Source: an uncultured Alphaproteobacteria bacterium | GTDB lineage: Bacteria; Pseudomonadota; Alphaproteobacteria; CAAHEQ01; UBA3637 | DNA length: 38,048 nucleotides | Reading direction: 5' to 3' | NCBI GenBank assembly: GCA_949292205.1 | Contig: CASEYR010000013.1 | Location: 2,293 to 40,340 of the forward strand | In this document: positions 17,322-26,506 of the stretch, in pieces | How positions within the stretch are numbered: position 1 is the first letter of the stretch | Layout: every line of letters begins with the position of its first letter | The notes under the pieces: generated by a model | The model's database searches: none | Seen by the model: only the letters and a program-made list of their open reading frames with translations | What the model was told of the DNA's origin: nothing | Made by a program: the position numbers and the translations under genes

Positions 17322-17807
17322 TCAATCTCCTTTATTCAACAAGTTAATCACAGGAGCAAAATCTGATATAACTTGATGATAAACTTCCTGCTTAAAAGGA
17401 ATAACCAAAGAAGCCACTTGTTCCAAATCTACCCATTGATAATCAACAAATTCTTGATAAACGTCACTCTTCAAATTAAATTTTGACTCATCTGCCGTTA
17501 ATAAAAACAAAAACCATTTTTGTCTCTGTCCACGAATTGAACGGCGACGACGAACCGTTTCCGGCAAGTCGTATTTATACCATTTCCGAGCAGTTGCCAA
17601 TAACTTGACATCTTGCGGATGAAGACCGGTTTCCTCCCACATCTCGCGATAAACGGCATCTTTTGGGGTTTCCCCCTTATCAATACCGCCTTGAGGCATT
17701 TGCATCCGATAAGGTTGTCCTTCGGATTTCGATCGGATACCCATCCATACTTTTCCTTCAGCATTAATAATCATCATCCCGACATTCGGGCGATATCCTT
17801 TCGTCAC
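17322..17807 (-). CDS. rppH: RNA pyrophosphohydrolase RppH
   Basis: RppH removes pyrophosphate from mRNA 5' ends and so triggers RNase E-dependent decay. The 161-residue protein has RPNVGMMI, the conserved RMQMPQGG, and a full Nudix box at 40-62 (G-x5-E-x7-REMWEETGL). The GTG start has AGGAGG six to seven bases upstream, and this site overlaps the ctpA stop codon, so translation is probably coupled. It is the last gene of gpmI-envC-ctpA-rppH. RNase E, its downstream partner in decay, is also encoded in this window. Confidence 0.95.
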   Translation of the reverse strand: MTKGYRPNVGMMIINAEGKVWMGIRSKSEGQPYRMQMPQGGIDKGETPKDAVYREMWEETGLHPQDVKLLATARKWYKYDLPETVRRRRSIRGQRQKWFLFLLTADESKFNLKSDVYQEFVDYQWVDLEQVASLVIPFKQEVYHQVISDFAPVINLLNKGD

Positions 17808-17816
17808 GAAATCCTC

Positions 17817-19160
17817 CTAATTCTTTGCTTGTGTCAATGCAACGGCGTGTAAAATATCTATTGCACGATCTAATTGATAGTCGGTTTTTTCGTCCTCACT
17901 CTTGTCATCATTGCCGTTTTGACGCAAGGAAGCCCCAACCTTTGTTGACTTAATTTTATCCGTTTCACTGGCTTTCTTACCGACCTCGGATGAAATAGCT
18001 TGCGGTAAGTTTTCTTCTCCAAAACCGGTGATAACGGGAAGCTCTTCTATTTTAGCTCTTGGAATAACAATATCCGGCGTAATGCCCTTTGCTTGAATAG
18101 ATTTTCCTGACGGTGTATAATAACGAGCCGTTGTCATACGAATCCCCCCAAATCCCGGAATTTGTTTGATTGTTTGAACCGAACCTTTCCCAAATGATTT
18201 CAAGCCAACGACCAAAGCCCGATGATGATCTTGCAAAGCTCCGGATACGATTTCGGAGGCAGATGCGGATCCTTCGTTAATCAAGACAACTAAAGGAAGT
18301 CCATTGGCGACATCGCCTTTTGTTGCTGAAAACCGCATCGTATCTTCTGGGATTCGAGAACGTGTGGATACAATTTCTCCGCTTTCCATAAATAAATCAC
18401 AGACCCCGACCGCCTGATCCAATAATCCACCCGGATTGTTACGGACATCTAGAACAAAGCCTTTGATTTTATCTTTGCCGATCTTCTGGTATAATTCCTT
18501 AACCGCTTTTTCAACCATCTCTGTTGTCGTTTCGCTAAACGTTACAATACGAATGTAGCCGATATCTCCTTTGGCTTCATATTTGACGGGTTGAATCTTA
18601 ATAATCGCTCGTGTCAAAACAACATCAAACGGATCTTGATTCTTTCTGGAAATGGTTAGCGTTATTTTCGTGTTCGGTTTTCCCCGCATTTTTTTGACCG
18701 CATCATTTAAGCTTAATCCGATAACAGACAATCCATCAATATGAGTAATGTAATCTCCTGTTTGTAAGTTTGCTTTGTATGCCGGCGTATCATCAATCGG
18801 AGACATAATTCGCACAAGACCATTATCAGAACTGACTTCCAATCCTAACCCCCCAAACTCTCCCTTGGTCTGTGTTTCCATTTCCGCATAAGATTCAGCA
18901 TCCATAAATCCCGAGTGCGGATCTAAAGAAGAAAGCATACCGTTAATTGCCGTTTCAATCAGCTTTTTATTGTCTGTTTCTTCAACATACTCTGATTTAA
19001 TCGTATCAAACGCGGCCCCAAATAACTCCATTAAAAGATAAGGATCTTCTGTCTTGCTGATATCTTCTTTAGTTACTTTCGGTGCAGCCGTTACAGCCGT
19101 TGATATGCTTAAAGCTAAAATTGCAACACCTGTCATCCATTTTGTAAACCGCGTCATCAT
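17817..19160 (-). CDS. ctpA: S41-family carboxy-terminal processing peptidase (CtpA)
   Basis: A periplasmic serine protease that degrades proteins from exposed C-termini. The 447-residue protein has a signal peptide (to about AAP, residue 27), an N-terminal helical region, a PDZ domain (about 100-185, with GEFGGLGLEV), and the S41 core. The catalytic Ser lies in NEGSASASEI (296-305) and the Lys in KSFGKGS (Lys325). A charged C-terminal tail follows. Two adjacent ATG codons (19160, 19157) are possible; AAGGAG is three bases from the first and six from the second, favouring the second. It lies between envC and rppH in the operon. In relatives CtpA affects cell-wall hydrolases and envelope integrity. 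Confidence 0.95.
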   Translation of the reverse strand: MMTRFTKWMTGVAILALSISTAVTAAPKVTKEDISKTEDPYLLMELFGAAFDTIKSEYVEETDNKKLIETAINGMLSSLDPHSGFMDAESYAEMETQTKGEFGGLGLEVSSDNGLVRIMSPIDDTPAYKANLQTGDYITHIDGLSVIGLSLNDAVKKMRGKPNTKITLTISRKNQDPFDVVLTRAIIKIQPVKYEAKGDIGYIRIVTFSETTTEMVEKAVKELYQKIGKDKIKGFVLDVRNNPGGLLDQAVGVCDLFMESGEIVSTRSRIPEDTMRFSATKGDVANGLPLVVLINEGSASASEIVSGALQDHHRALVVGLKSFGKGSVQTIKQIPGFGGIRMTTARYYTPSGKSIQAKGITPDIVIPRAKIEELPVITGFGEENLPQAISSEVGKKASETDKIKSTKVGASLRQNGNDDKSEDEKTDYQLDRAIDILHAVALTQAKN

Positions 19161-19172
19161 TTTCTCCTTCTT

Positions 19173-20390
19173 CTATCCGCGTGCAAACCACGGTTCCGGA
19201 TTGACCGGTTGACCGCTTTTACGTATCTCAATATATAAATCGGGTCTATTCTCCCGCATTTGTCCGATTGGCTCTCCCGCCAGAACCTCCTGTCCAACAG
19301 TCGAATTAATTCGATCCATTCCGGCGAAAAGGGTTAAATAATTATCTCCATTATCAATAATGACCAGTTGTCCGTAATTTTTAAAAGGTCCGGCGAATAA
19401 AACCGTTCCGTCAAACGGAGATATAACCTGAGCTTTCGGCCGTCCTGTAATAGTTATTCCTTTTGTGTGAGCACCGGACAAGGTCGTTTCACCGAATTTC
19501 TGAGTAATCTCACCCCTAACCGGATAAGCTAATCGTCCGTAAGAACGTGCAAATCCCCCCGGTGCTCCAGGTCTTGACGTCAACAAAGTTCCGGAAGCAG
19601 GCATCCGAAAACTCGGTCGTGCTTGATTCATTCGTTGAACGGCCGCTTGCGTTACACGCATTTGCTCTTGTTGGCGACGCTCCTCTTGCCGTTTCTTCTC
19701 AGCCTCTAATCGAGCCAATAAATCCTTCAAGTCGCTGGCTTGTGAGGCAAGAGCTTGAACACGCTCTTGCGCTTGTTTTTGCGAGGCTTGATACTGGGCT
19801 TGCAACAGAGATTTTTGCTGAAGCAAGCGATCCATTTGATCCGATTTTTCGGATAGTTGAGCTCGAGCTGTTCGAATCTGAACAATTTGTTGTTGCAGGT
19901 CCGAACGAACTTGAGATAGCTCGGCTAAATCAGATCGTGTTTGTTTATTGATGCCACCGATAATTGGTAAACTATGACGCATCAACATACGACTGCGAAC
20001 AATATCCATTGGCATCGACGGATTGACAAACAACAATTCAGGAGGCCTTAATGCCAATGTTTGCATGCCCGTTACAACTTGTACCAGTTGCTTATCCGTT
20101 AGTGACAGTCTTTTTTCCAGTTCATTTTGTCGCGCTAACGTTTGTTTTTGCTTTTGCTCTAAACTGGATAAGGATTCTTCTTTTTCCTGTATCGTTTTGG
20201 CCAGTTGCACCATTTGTTTTTGAACGGAACTAACTTCTCCGGATAGTTCATTTGCTTTGCGCTGACTCTCTTGTTGAACCTGTCGTTCTTCCCGAATACG
20301 ACTTTCAATCCGACGCAAGTCATCCTGCGTCGGCACTGCTCCGGCGGAAAGACAAAGACTCAGCAATAATAAAATCAGCGTTAGCCGCAC
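19173..20390 (-). CDS. envC: EnvC-like murein hydrolase activator
   Basis: A periplasmic coiled-coil protein with a C-terminal LytM domain. The 405-residue protein has a signal peptide (LCLSAGAVP), long coiled coils (about 22-110 and 145-245, rich in Gln, Glu, Arg and Lys), and the LytM domain from about 285. Its M23 zinc motifs are lost: GAHTKGITITG has Thr instead of Asp, and DLYIEIRKSG lacks the final His. It is therefore predicted to activate an amidase rather than cut peptidoglycan. The GTG start is fixed by the gpmI stop three bases upstream; GAAAGGA is its ribosome site. Its neighbours gpmI, ctpA and rppH follow the usual alphaproteobacterial order. Confidence 0.92.
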   Translation of the reverse strand: MRLTLILLLLSLCLSAGAVPTQDDLRRIESRIREERQVQQESQRKANELSGEVSSVQKQMVQLAKTIQEKEESLSSLEQKQKQTLARQNELEKRLSLTDKQLVQVVTGMQTLALRPPELLFVNPSMPMDIVRSRMLMRHSLPIIGGINKQTRSDLAELSQVRSDLQQQIVQIRTARAQLSEKSDQMDRLLQQKSLLQAQYQASQKQAQERVQALASQASDLKDLLARLEAEKKRQEERRQQEQMRVTQAAVQRMNQARPSFRMPASGTLLTSRPGAPGGFARSYGRLAYPVRGEITQKFGETTLSGAHTKGITITGRPKAQVISPFDGTVLFAGPFKNYGQLVIIDNGDNYLTLFAGMDRINSTVGQEVLAGEPIGQMRENRPDLYIEIRKSGQPVNPEPWFARG

Positions 20391-20393
20391 ATT

Positions 20394-21929
20394 CTATCCT
20401 TTCACAATTAGTGAATGCCCCGTCATTTCGCTCGGTTGAGGAAGACCCAACAGCTCTAATAACGTTGGTGCAATATCACTTAAGCGACCGTCGGATAATC
20501 CCTTAACATCGCTCGGAGCATTAACTAACACCGCTTTAACGGGGGTTGCTGTGTGTGCCGTATAAGGAGCTCCCGTCTTTGGATCTTTCATCATCTCGGC
20601 ATTTCCATGATCTGCCGTAATCAATATAACACCGCCTTTGGCTTTAACGGCTTCAACGACTCGACCAACACACTTATCAACAGCTTCGGCTGCTTTCTCG
20701 GCTGCCTCTAAAACACCGGTGTGACCCACCATATCTCCGTTCGCATAATTGACAATGATAACGTCAAAGCGGTCTGCCTCGATAGCGTCAACCAACTTAT
20801 CCGTTACTTCGTAAGCTGACATCTCCGGTTTCAAGTCATACGTTGCTACTTTTGGGCTGGGGACTAAAATACGCTCCTCTCCCGCAAATAACGTTTCTTT
20901 TCCTCCGTTGAAAAAGAAGGTAACGTGCGCATATTTTTCCGTTTCCGCAATACGTAACTGTGTTAAACCGGCATCGGAAACAACTTCGCCGAAGATATTC
21001 TTTAAATCCTCTGGTGGGAAGAGTACGTGCATCCATTGATTATGATCCGTCGAGTATTCGGTCATGGCAACAGCATCTGCAAAATGAACAACGCGAACGC
21101 GTTCGGCTAAAGTAAAGTCCGGTTGCAATAACATACGGGTGATTTCACGTGCTCGGTCCGAACGATAGTTTGCCATAATAAGTCCATCACCGTCAGACAT
21201 TCCTTTATAATCACCGATAACGCACGGCAACATAAATTCGTCAAAAACTTCTTGAGCGTAAGAAGCGGCGATTGCTTCGTCAGCTGTCGCAAAACGAGGG
21301 GCATCGGCATTAACCAAAGCGCGATAGGCTTTATCAACACGCTCCCACCGATTATCACGATCCATGGCGTAATATCGACCGGATAATGTGCCGATAGACA
21401 CGTGTTTTAATGTGGCGATATCTTTTTCCAACTCGGCAACAAAACCTCTGGCAGAATCAGGGGGCGTATCACGTCCATCTAAAAAGCCGTGAATAATAAC
21501 GGAAACATCGGATTGATCTAAAATACGAGCCAATGCCACAATATGATTTTGTTTGGCATGAACACCGCCCGAACCAAGCAATCCCATTAAATGACAAACG
21601 CCGTGTGTCTTTTTTAAAGCCTCAATCATATCAACTAACACCGGATTTTTCTCTAACGAGTGGTCATTAATTGCCGCATCAATACGGGGTAAATCCTGCA
21701 TAACAACACGTCCCGCACCTAAATTTGTGTGCCCGACTTCGGAATTTCCCATCTGTCCAGCCGGTAACCCGACGTCCAGACCCGACGTTTGAATCATCGC
21801 TGTCGGATATTCTTTTACCAGCGTGTGCCAAACCGGAGTATCGGCCATTTCAATTGCATTATCTTGCTTTTCCGCACGATATCCCCAACCGTCCAGAACG
21901 CATAAAACAACAGGTTTTTGTCTTGTCAT
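20394..21929 (-). CDS. gpmI: 2,3-bisphosphoglycerate-independent phosphoglycerate mutase
   Basis: This cytoplasmic glycolytic/gluconeogenic enzyme interconverts 3- and 2-phosphoglycerate using two Mn ions and a phospho-serine. The 511-residue protein has the metal motif VLDGWG (11-16), the catalytic Ser63 in GNSEVGHTNLGAGR, HGFLDGRDT, and the C-terminal metal site ITADHGNAEMM. Length is standard. AAAGGAAAAG lies upstream of the ATG. It is the first gene of gpmI-envC-ctpA-rppH, and the envC start sits three bases past its stop. Confidence 0.97.
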   Translation of the reverse strand: MTRQKPVVLCVLDGWGYRAEKQDNAIEMADTPVWHTLVKEYPTAMIQTSGLDVGLPAGQMGNSEVGHTNLGAGRVVMQDLPRIDAAINDHSLEKNPVLVDMIEALKKTHGVCHLMGLLGSGGVHAKQNHIVALARILDQSDVSVIIHGFLDGRDTPPDSARGFVAELEKDIATLKHVSIGTLSGRYYAMDRDNRWERVDKAYRALVNADAPRFATADEAIAASYAQEVFDEFMLPCVIGDYKGMSDGDGLIMANYRSDRAREITRMLLQPDFTLAERVRVVHFADAVAMTEYSTDHNQWMHVLFPPEDLKNIFGEVVSDAGLTQLRIAETEKYAHVTFFFNGGKETLFAGEERILVPSPKVATYDLKPEMSAYEVTDKLVDAIEADRFDVIIVNYANGDMVGHTGVLEAAEKAAEAVDKCVGRVVEAVKAKGGVILITADHGNAEMMKDPKTGAPYTAHTATPVKAVLVNAPSDVKGLSDGRLSDIAPTLLELLGLPQPSEMTGHSLIVKG

Positions 21930-21980
21930 TTCTTTTCTTTTCCTTTTTCTTTATTTGATAAACTATTTTTGCTATTGCCT

Positions 21981-21986
21981 ATTATA
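21981..21986 (-). promoter_or_regulatory. Probable -10 element upstream of gpmI
   Basis: A perfect TATAAT on the minus strand about 50 bases before the gpmI start. The region 17 bases upstream is a T-rich run without a good -35, so the assignment is tentative. Confidence 0.35.
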
Positions 21987-22111
21987 GGGGAAAAAATAAA
22001 AAAAGTGTATCCATTTTTTCAAAAAGACGTGCTTTTTCCAAAAAAAAAGTGTATAACATCTAAAGATGACAGTAAAATTAATTTCGGATAGCCAGACAAA
22101 AGGAGTCATTT

Positions 22112-22954
22112 ATGAGCTTTGTATCATCCCTAAAAAAATTTTTTTCCCCGCGCCGTAGGATTATCGGAACGACAGATTTACGGCGAGCATTAAAAAATAA
22201 TGAATTTGTTTTTTATTATCAACCGGAGTGGGATTTAAAGACGGGAGAAGTAAAAGGGGTAGAAGCATTAATCCGTTGGGAGAGTCCAAACGGTATTATT
22301 CCGCCGGCAGAGTTTATTCCCGCTTTGGAACAAACAGGACTAATCAATGAGTTTACACCTTTTCTATTTGATCAAACACTTCATGACCTGCGTGAATTAT
22401 ATCAAGCCGGTTTTGATCATCTGTTTATGTCTGTTAACCTGTCCGTTGTCCAACTGCATGACCCCCTGTTATTGGATATTATCCGAAAAAGTTTAGATAA
22501 CTATGCGATTATGCCGGAAAAGTTAGAGTGTGAAATCACTGAAACAAAATCCATGGATAAACCCGAACTGGAATTTCAAACACTCCAACAATTACGTGAC
22601 AATCACATAAAACTATCCATTGATGATTTTGGATCAGGTCATTCATCATTTAATTATTTAAAAGATTTAAATGCTCATAAACTTAAGATTGATAAAGAAT
22701 TTATTCAAAGCTTATTTGACAAACCGGCAAATGAAACGATTATGAGAACCATTATCGGATTAGGTCATTCATTAAATTTAATTGTTTTAGCAGAAGGGAT
22801 AGAAACCAGTGCGCAAGAACAATGGCTACGTAAAAACGGGTGTGATTATGGTCAAGGCTTTTGGTTTTCCCGCCCTCTGCCTCTAACGATGCTTATTTCA
22901 TTTCTTCGAGCACAAGAAGATCAAACCAACACTTCGTATCAATCAGAAAAATGA
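22112..22954 (+). CDS. EAL-domain cyclic di-GMP phosphodiesterase
   Basis: A soluble stand-alone EAL protein of 280 residues that would hydrolyse c-di-GMP to pGpG. The active-site set is complete: EAL (51-53), Asn109, Glu141 in ECEITET, Asp171-Asp172 in DDFGSGHSSF, Lys192, Glu228 in AEGIET, and Gln248 in YGQGFWFS. There is no GGDEF domain, sensory domain or membrane segment, so its regulation must come from expression or partners. AAAGGAG precedes the ATG. The stop overlaps the ATG of the next gene as ATGA, so translation is coupled to a tRNA-modification protein, an unusual pairing. A possible TATAAC -10 lies at 22052-22057. Confidence 0.93.
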   Translation: MSFVSSLKKFFSPRRRIIGTTDLRRALKNNEFVFYYQPEWDLKTGEVKGVEALIRWESPNGIIPPAEFIPALEQTGLINEFTPFLFDQTLHDLRELYQAGFDHLFMSVNLSVVQLHDPLLLDIIRKSLDNYAIMPEKLECEITETKSMDKPELEFQTLQQLRDNHIKLSIDDFGSGHSSFNYLKDLNAHKLKIDKEFIQSLFDKPANETIMRTIIGLGHSLNLIVLAEGIETSAQEQWLRKNGCDYGQGFWFSRPLPLTMLISFLRAQEDQTNTSYQSEK

Positions 22955-24261
22955 TCAATATACCCAACCACAAACCCGAACTACTTCTTCCTGCCGGCTC
23001 CCTAACTCGTTTAAAAACAGCTTTTTTATACGGGGCCGATGCCGTCTATGCCGGTATGCCCGGCGTATCGTTACGTAATAAAACGTCTTTCACTATGGCC
23101 GAAATGAAAGAAGGAATAGACTATGCCCACACTTTGGGAAAAAAGGTTTATTTGACAATCAATCTATTCACACACAATCGAGACTTAAATCGACTACAGG
23201 ATTTTGTTTCTCAATTATCGGATTTATCTCCTGATGGTGTTATTGTTGCAGATCCGGGCGTTTTTGGACTAATAAGAAAACAGCTGCCGAATTTACCTTT
23301 GCATATTTCAACGCAGGCTAATGTTTGTTCAACTCTGACCGTTCGTTTCTGGAAAGAACAAGGTGCTTCTTTATGTGTGTTGGGACGCGAAGTCCCCTTG
23401 TCAGAGATAGCCGAAATTAGACAAGATTGCCCTGATATTCGTTTAGAAACATTCATTCATGGTGCTCTTTGTGTCAGCTATTCGGGACGTTGCCTTTTAT
23501 CCAATTTTATGACCGGACGTAGTGCCAACAAGGGGAATTGCGCACACTCTTGCCGGTGGCGATATAAACTATATGAAACCGAAACCGTTAAGCCGAATCC
23601 GAAATCCTCTTTCTTTTTAGAGGAGGAAACGCGTCCCGGAGAGTTAATGCAAATTGATGAGGACGAACACGGGAGTTATATTATGAACTCTCGAGATTTA
23701 TGTTGGATGCCCCGACTGAATGATATTCTGCCGATTGGCATAGATTCATTTAAAATAGAAGGGCGGAACAAATCAGAATACTATGCGGCCATTACGGCAA
23801 GAGCTTACCGTCATGCGATTGATGATTGGTTCAAAAATCCTGAAAGCTGGACGCCTGATCGGTATATGAGTGAATTGATGACCCTACAATCCCGAGGATA
23901 CACGGTTGGTTTTCTGGATGGGAATGCAGGACCGGAAGCGCAGAATTATGATGTATCTGCCAGCGAGGGAGCATGGCGATATGCAGGTTTTGTTCGCGGT
24001 GCACACGACAATCGTCTTGTTGTTGAGGTTAAACACAAAATAACAAAAGGCTCTGTATTAGAGGGGCTTTCTCCATTTCAATTAGAACCCATTCAAATAC
24101 TGATTCAAGATTTTTATGAAGCCAAAACCGGACAACCTGTAGAAACATTATCTTGCGGTCGTTTGGGACAAGCCATTGAAATACCAGTCAATTCAGAAAT
24201 TTTAAAGCGTCTTCCCCCCCTATCTGTACTCAGAATCAGGATATCGGATCAAGCTCTTTAA
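22951..24261 (+). CDS. trhP: U32-family tRNA hydroxylation protein (TrhP/YegQ-like)
   Basis: A 436-residue U32 'peptidase' family protein. The N-terminal barrel begins PELLLPAGSLTRLKTAFLYG and contains the signature SGRCLLSNFMTGR followed by NCAHSCRW. The Cys residues at 174, 181, 197 and 201 are candidates for an iron-sulfur site. The C-terminal part includes EHGSYIMNSRDL, typical of the YegQ/TrhP branch, which forms 5-hydroxyuridine at position 34 of tRNAs from prephenate. The UbiU branch (ubiquinone hydroxylation) is shorter and is the main alternative. The start is ATG 22951, overlapping the EAL stop; no strong ribosome site is seen, consistent with coupling. Confidence 0.85.
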   Translation: MINIPNHKPELLLPAGSLTRLKTAFLYGADAVYAGMPGVSLRNKTSFTMAEMKEGIDYAHTLGKKVYLTINLFTHNRDLNRLQDFVSQLSDLSPDGVIVADPGVFGLIRKQLPNLPLHISTQANVCSTLTVRFWKEQGASLCVLGREVPLSEIAEIRQDCPDIRLETFIHGALCVSYSGRCLLSNFMTGRSANKGNCAHSCRWRYKLYETETVKPNPKSSFFLEEETRPGELMQIDEDEHGSYIMNSRDLCWMPRLNDILPIGIDSFKIEGRNKSEYYAAITARAYRHAIDDWFKNPESWTPDRYMSELMTLQSRGYTVGFLDGNAGPEAQNYDVSASEGAWRYAGFVRGAHDNRLVVEVKHKITKGSVLEGLSPFQLEPIQILIQDFYEAKTGQPVETLSCGRLGQAIEIPVNSEILKRLPPLSVLRIRISDQAL

Positions 24262-24290
24262 CTTTTTGAAAAAGAAACAAAAAAAAACTA

Positions 24291-24319
24291 TTGCAAAATA
24301 ATTTAAAGGGTATTATATT
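24291..24319 (+). promoter_or_regulatory. Promoter for the DUF2934 gene
   Basis: TTGCAA, 17 bases, TATATT; transcription would begin near 24326, about 22 bases before the ATG. Confidence 0.65.
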
Positions 24320-24347
24320 GAAAATGTCTAAAAAAAGGAGTGTTACA

Positions 24348-24623
24348 ATGACAAATCAAATAAACGAAGAAAATATTCGTGTTGCAGCCTACTATATCTG
24401 GGAGCAAGCGGGTCGTCCCGAAGGTGCTGAAAAAGAATGTTGGATGAAGGCCTGCGAACAATTATTTAACACACAAAAATCAACCGCCAAAAAATCGTCG
24501 GTGAAATCGGGTGCTAAATCGGTCACTAAATCCGAAAAAACGCCTGCAAAAAAGACAACGTCTAAAAAATCATCCTCAAAACCGGCGGTTAAAGCCGAAC
24601 CGTTTTACGGCATTCGGAAATAA
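24348..24623 (+). CDS. DUF2934 protein with a histone-H1-like Lys/Ala/Ser tail
   Basis: A 91-residue protein. Residues 1-38 form a DUF2934 domain (IRVAAYYIWEQAGRPEGAEK, then CWMKACEQLF). The rest is Lys/Ser/Ala/Thr-rich with KKSS, KTPAKKT and KKSSSKP units, like histone H1 or bacterial HC proteins, ending in PFYGIRK. The start is ATG 24348 with AAAAGGAG eight bases upstream; earlier in-frame starts would include that site. Nucleoid or nucleic-acid binding through the basic tail is likely but unproven. It has its own promoter and terminator. Confidence 0.85.
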   Translation: MTNQINEENIRVAAYYIWEQAGRPEGAEKECWMKACEQLFNTQKSTAKKSSVKSGAKSVTKSEKTPAKKTTSKKSSSKPAVKAEPFYGIRK

Positions 24624-24640
24624 ATTAGGATTGAAAAATG

Positions 24641-24668
24641 AAAAAGGGGGCAGATATCTGTCCCTTTT
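24641..24668 (+). terminator. Rho-independent terminator of the DUF2934 gene
   Basis: AAAAAGGG/CCCTTTTT outer stem with an inner CAG/CTG pairing, ending in a T run, 17 bases past the stop. Confidence 0.85.
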
Positions 24669-24680
24669 TTTATCTGTTGC

Positions 24681-24709
24681 TTGACAGTCTTTCCGATTTT
24701 ACTTATCAT
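24681..24709 (+). promoter_or_regulatory. Promoter for the membrane-protein gene
   Basis: Consensus TTGACA, 17 bases, TATCAT, with a start near 24716. The leader to the chosen ATG is only about 17 bases, which supports ATG 24733 over ATG 24718. Confidence 0.75.
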
Positions 24710-24732
24710 GGCACAAGATGAAAGGGATTAAA

Positions 24733-25437
24733 ATGAGGCATTTAATAAATTATATTCAAAAAGGAAAAGGGTATGGAATCAAAAAAATGTTGATCATCTC
24801 CCTTGTTTTTTGTATTCTGATAGCGGTTTTTCTATATACCACATTAAATAATCTATCAAATCGGCTTGAAACGGATGCCTCACTGAATGATATGCCGACA
24901 ATATCTATTCAAAACGGACAAATCACACAACCACGCGATACATTTTGGGTCAAAAAAATAGATATCGGAACTCCTCTGACATTACAAATTGATACACGCC
25001 CAGAGGCTGATAAAAATATTCCAAACGAAAATGGTATTTATTTAACATCAACGACACTCTATTTAAGAAATATGAATCAAACACAGGCTTTTAAACTCCC
25101 CACGGATGATTTATCAATAGATAAGGCAATGCTGATAAATATGTTTCGCCTTAGCATCCATGCAACCGTTCTCGTCTTTGTATTATCAATTTTCTCTATT
25201 CTATGGTTGGGCTTTCTTAGCACAATTGCAATTACAAGCCTTATTTTATGGGTTGTTCAAAAACAAACTCCCAAAAAAATCATTACCCGATCTTCTTTAA
25301 TCGGATGGCTTGGTATTCTGATAGTAGATTTATTATCATTACTGTTCGGCTTTGGACTTTCATTACTGACTGCTACATTTATAGCATCTCTAATATCATT
25401 ATTTTGCATTCTCATTCCCACAGAAACAAGCGATTAA
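24733..25437 (+). CDS. Multi-pass inner-membrane protein of unknown function
   Basis: A 234-residue protein with a hydrophobic segment near residues 18-38, a polar stretch of about 95 residues probably facing the periplasm (containing MPTISIQNGQITQPRDTFWV), and three or four membrane segments in 135-230. The layout recalls DUF1189-type proteins, a weak resemblance by eye only. The start is ATG 24733, with AAAGGG six bases upstream. The stop overlaps the queA stop on the other strand by four bases (TTAA at 25434-25437), so the two genes converge with no room for a terminator. Confidence 0.75.
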   Translation: MRHLINYIQKGKGYGIKKMLIISLVFCILIAVFLYTTLNNLSNRLETDASLNDMPTISIQNGQITQPRDTFWVKKIDIGTPLTLQIDTRPEADKNIPNENGIYLTSTTLYLRNMNQTQAFKLPTDDLSIDKAMLINMFRLSIHATVLVFVLSIFSILWLGFLSTIAITSLILWVVQKQTPKKIITRSSLIGWLGILIVDLLSLLFGFGLSLLTATFIASLISLFCILIPTETSD

Positions 25438-26474
25438 GACTTAGGCTTTTCAATCAAACAAGCATCTCCGTATGAAAAAAAGCGATAGCGATTTTCAATT
25501 GCATAACGATAAGCCTGTTTCATAACATCTATTCCGGCAAAAGCACAGACCAACATAAACAAAGTTGATCCGGACAAATGAAAATTCGTAAACAAAGCAT
25601 CAACCGCTTTAAAGCGATAGCCCGGAGTAATAAAAATACTTGTTTCCCCTTCAAACGGATGAACAATACCGTCATCATCGGTTGCGGACTCCAATAATCG
25701 TAAAGAAGTTGTTCCAACGGTCACGATACGTCGGCCCTGACGACGTGCAGCATTAATTTTTTCTGCTGTTTCCTGAGTTAAAACACCAAATTCAGCATGC
25801 ATTTTATGATTATCCGTATCATCAACTTTGACGGGCAAAAATGTCCCACCACCAACATGCAAAGTCACAAAAAGTCGCTCCACTCCTTTTTCATCTAATT
25901 GATGAAACAGATCTTCTGTAAAATGTAATCCGGCAGTTGGTGCCGCAACTGCACCCTCGTGGCAAGCATAAATTGTTTGATAATCAGCCTTGTCAGAAGC
26001 CAATCCGCCTCTTTTTCGTTTAATATACGGAGGCAAAGGCATAACACCGAACAAATGCAAAGCTGCCATTAAATCGGAACCGCTTCGGTTAAACCGAACG
26101 ACCACAGAACCACTTTCTGTTTTGTGTAAAACTGTTGCCCAAAAATCGGGAGCAAACTCAATTCGATCTCCAGCCTTCAGCCGTCTGGCATTTTTAATCA
26201 GAGTGACCCAATCCGATAGCGTTTCTTGCTTAAACAGAGTCAATTCTATTTTTGCTTTTCCACGCATACCATATAAGCGTGCAGGAATCACCTTTGTATC
26301 ATTAAAAAGCAACACATCGTTCGGTTTCAACCAGTGAACCAGATCTGTAATATATCCATCTTCAACATGTCCGTCCGGCAAAATATGCATCAAGCGAGCA
26401 GAATCCCTAGGTTCGGCAGGACGATCCGCAATTAAACCTTCCGGCATATCAAACATAAATATATCCGTTTTCAT
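25434..26474 (-). CDS. queA: S-adenosylmethionine:tRNA ribosyltransferase-isomerase QueA
   Basis: QueA transfers and isomerises the ribosyl part of SAM onto preQ1 at tRNA position 34, forming epoxyqueuosine. The 346-residue protein has the family motifs LIADRPAEPRDSARLM, LLFNDTKVIPARL, AAPTAGLHFT, LHVGGGTFLPVKV and NFHLSGSTLFMLV. The start is ATG 26474 with GGAGAT upstream; an in-frame ATG at 26492 precedes that site and is rejected. It begins 32 bases after the solute-binding-protein gene and is probably cotranscribed with it. Confidence 0.97.
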   Translation of the reverse strand: MKTDIFMFDMPEGLIADRPAEPRDSARLMHILPDGHVEDGYITDLVHWLKPNDVLLFNDTKVIPARLYGMRGKAKIELTLFKQETLSDWVTLIKNARRLKAGDRIEFAPDFWATVLHKTESGSVVVRFNRSGSDLMAALHLFGVMPLPPYIKRKRGGLASDKADYQTIYACHEGAVAAPTAGLHFTEDLFHQLDEKGVERLFVTLHVGGGTFLPVKVDDTDNHKMHAEFGVLTQETAEKINAARRQGRRIVTVGTTSLRLLESATDDDGIVHPFEGETSIFITPGYRFKAVDALFTNFHLSGSTLFMLVCAFAGIDVMKQAYRYAIENRYRFFSYGDACLIEKPKS

Positions 26475-26506
26475 AAGCACATCTCCATTCATATTACTTG
26501 GTTAAC

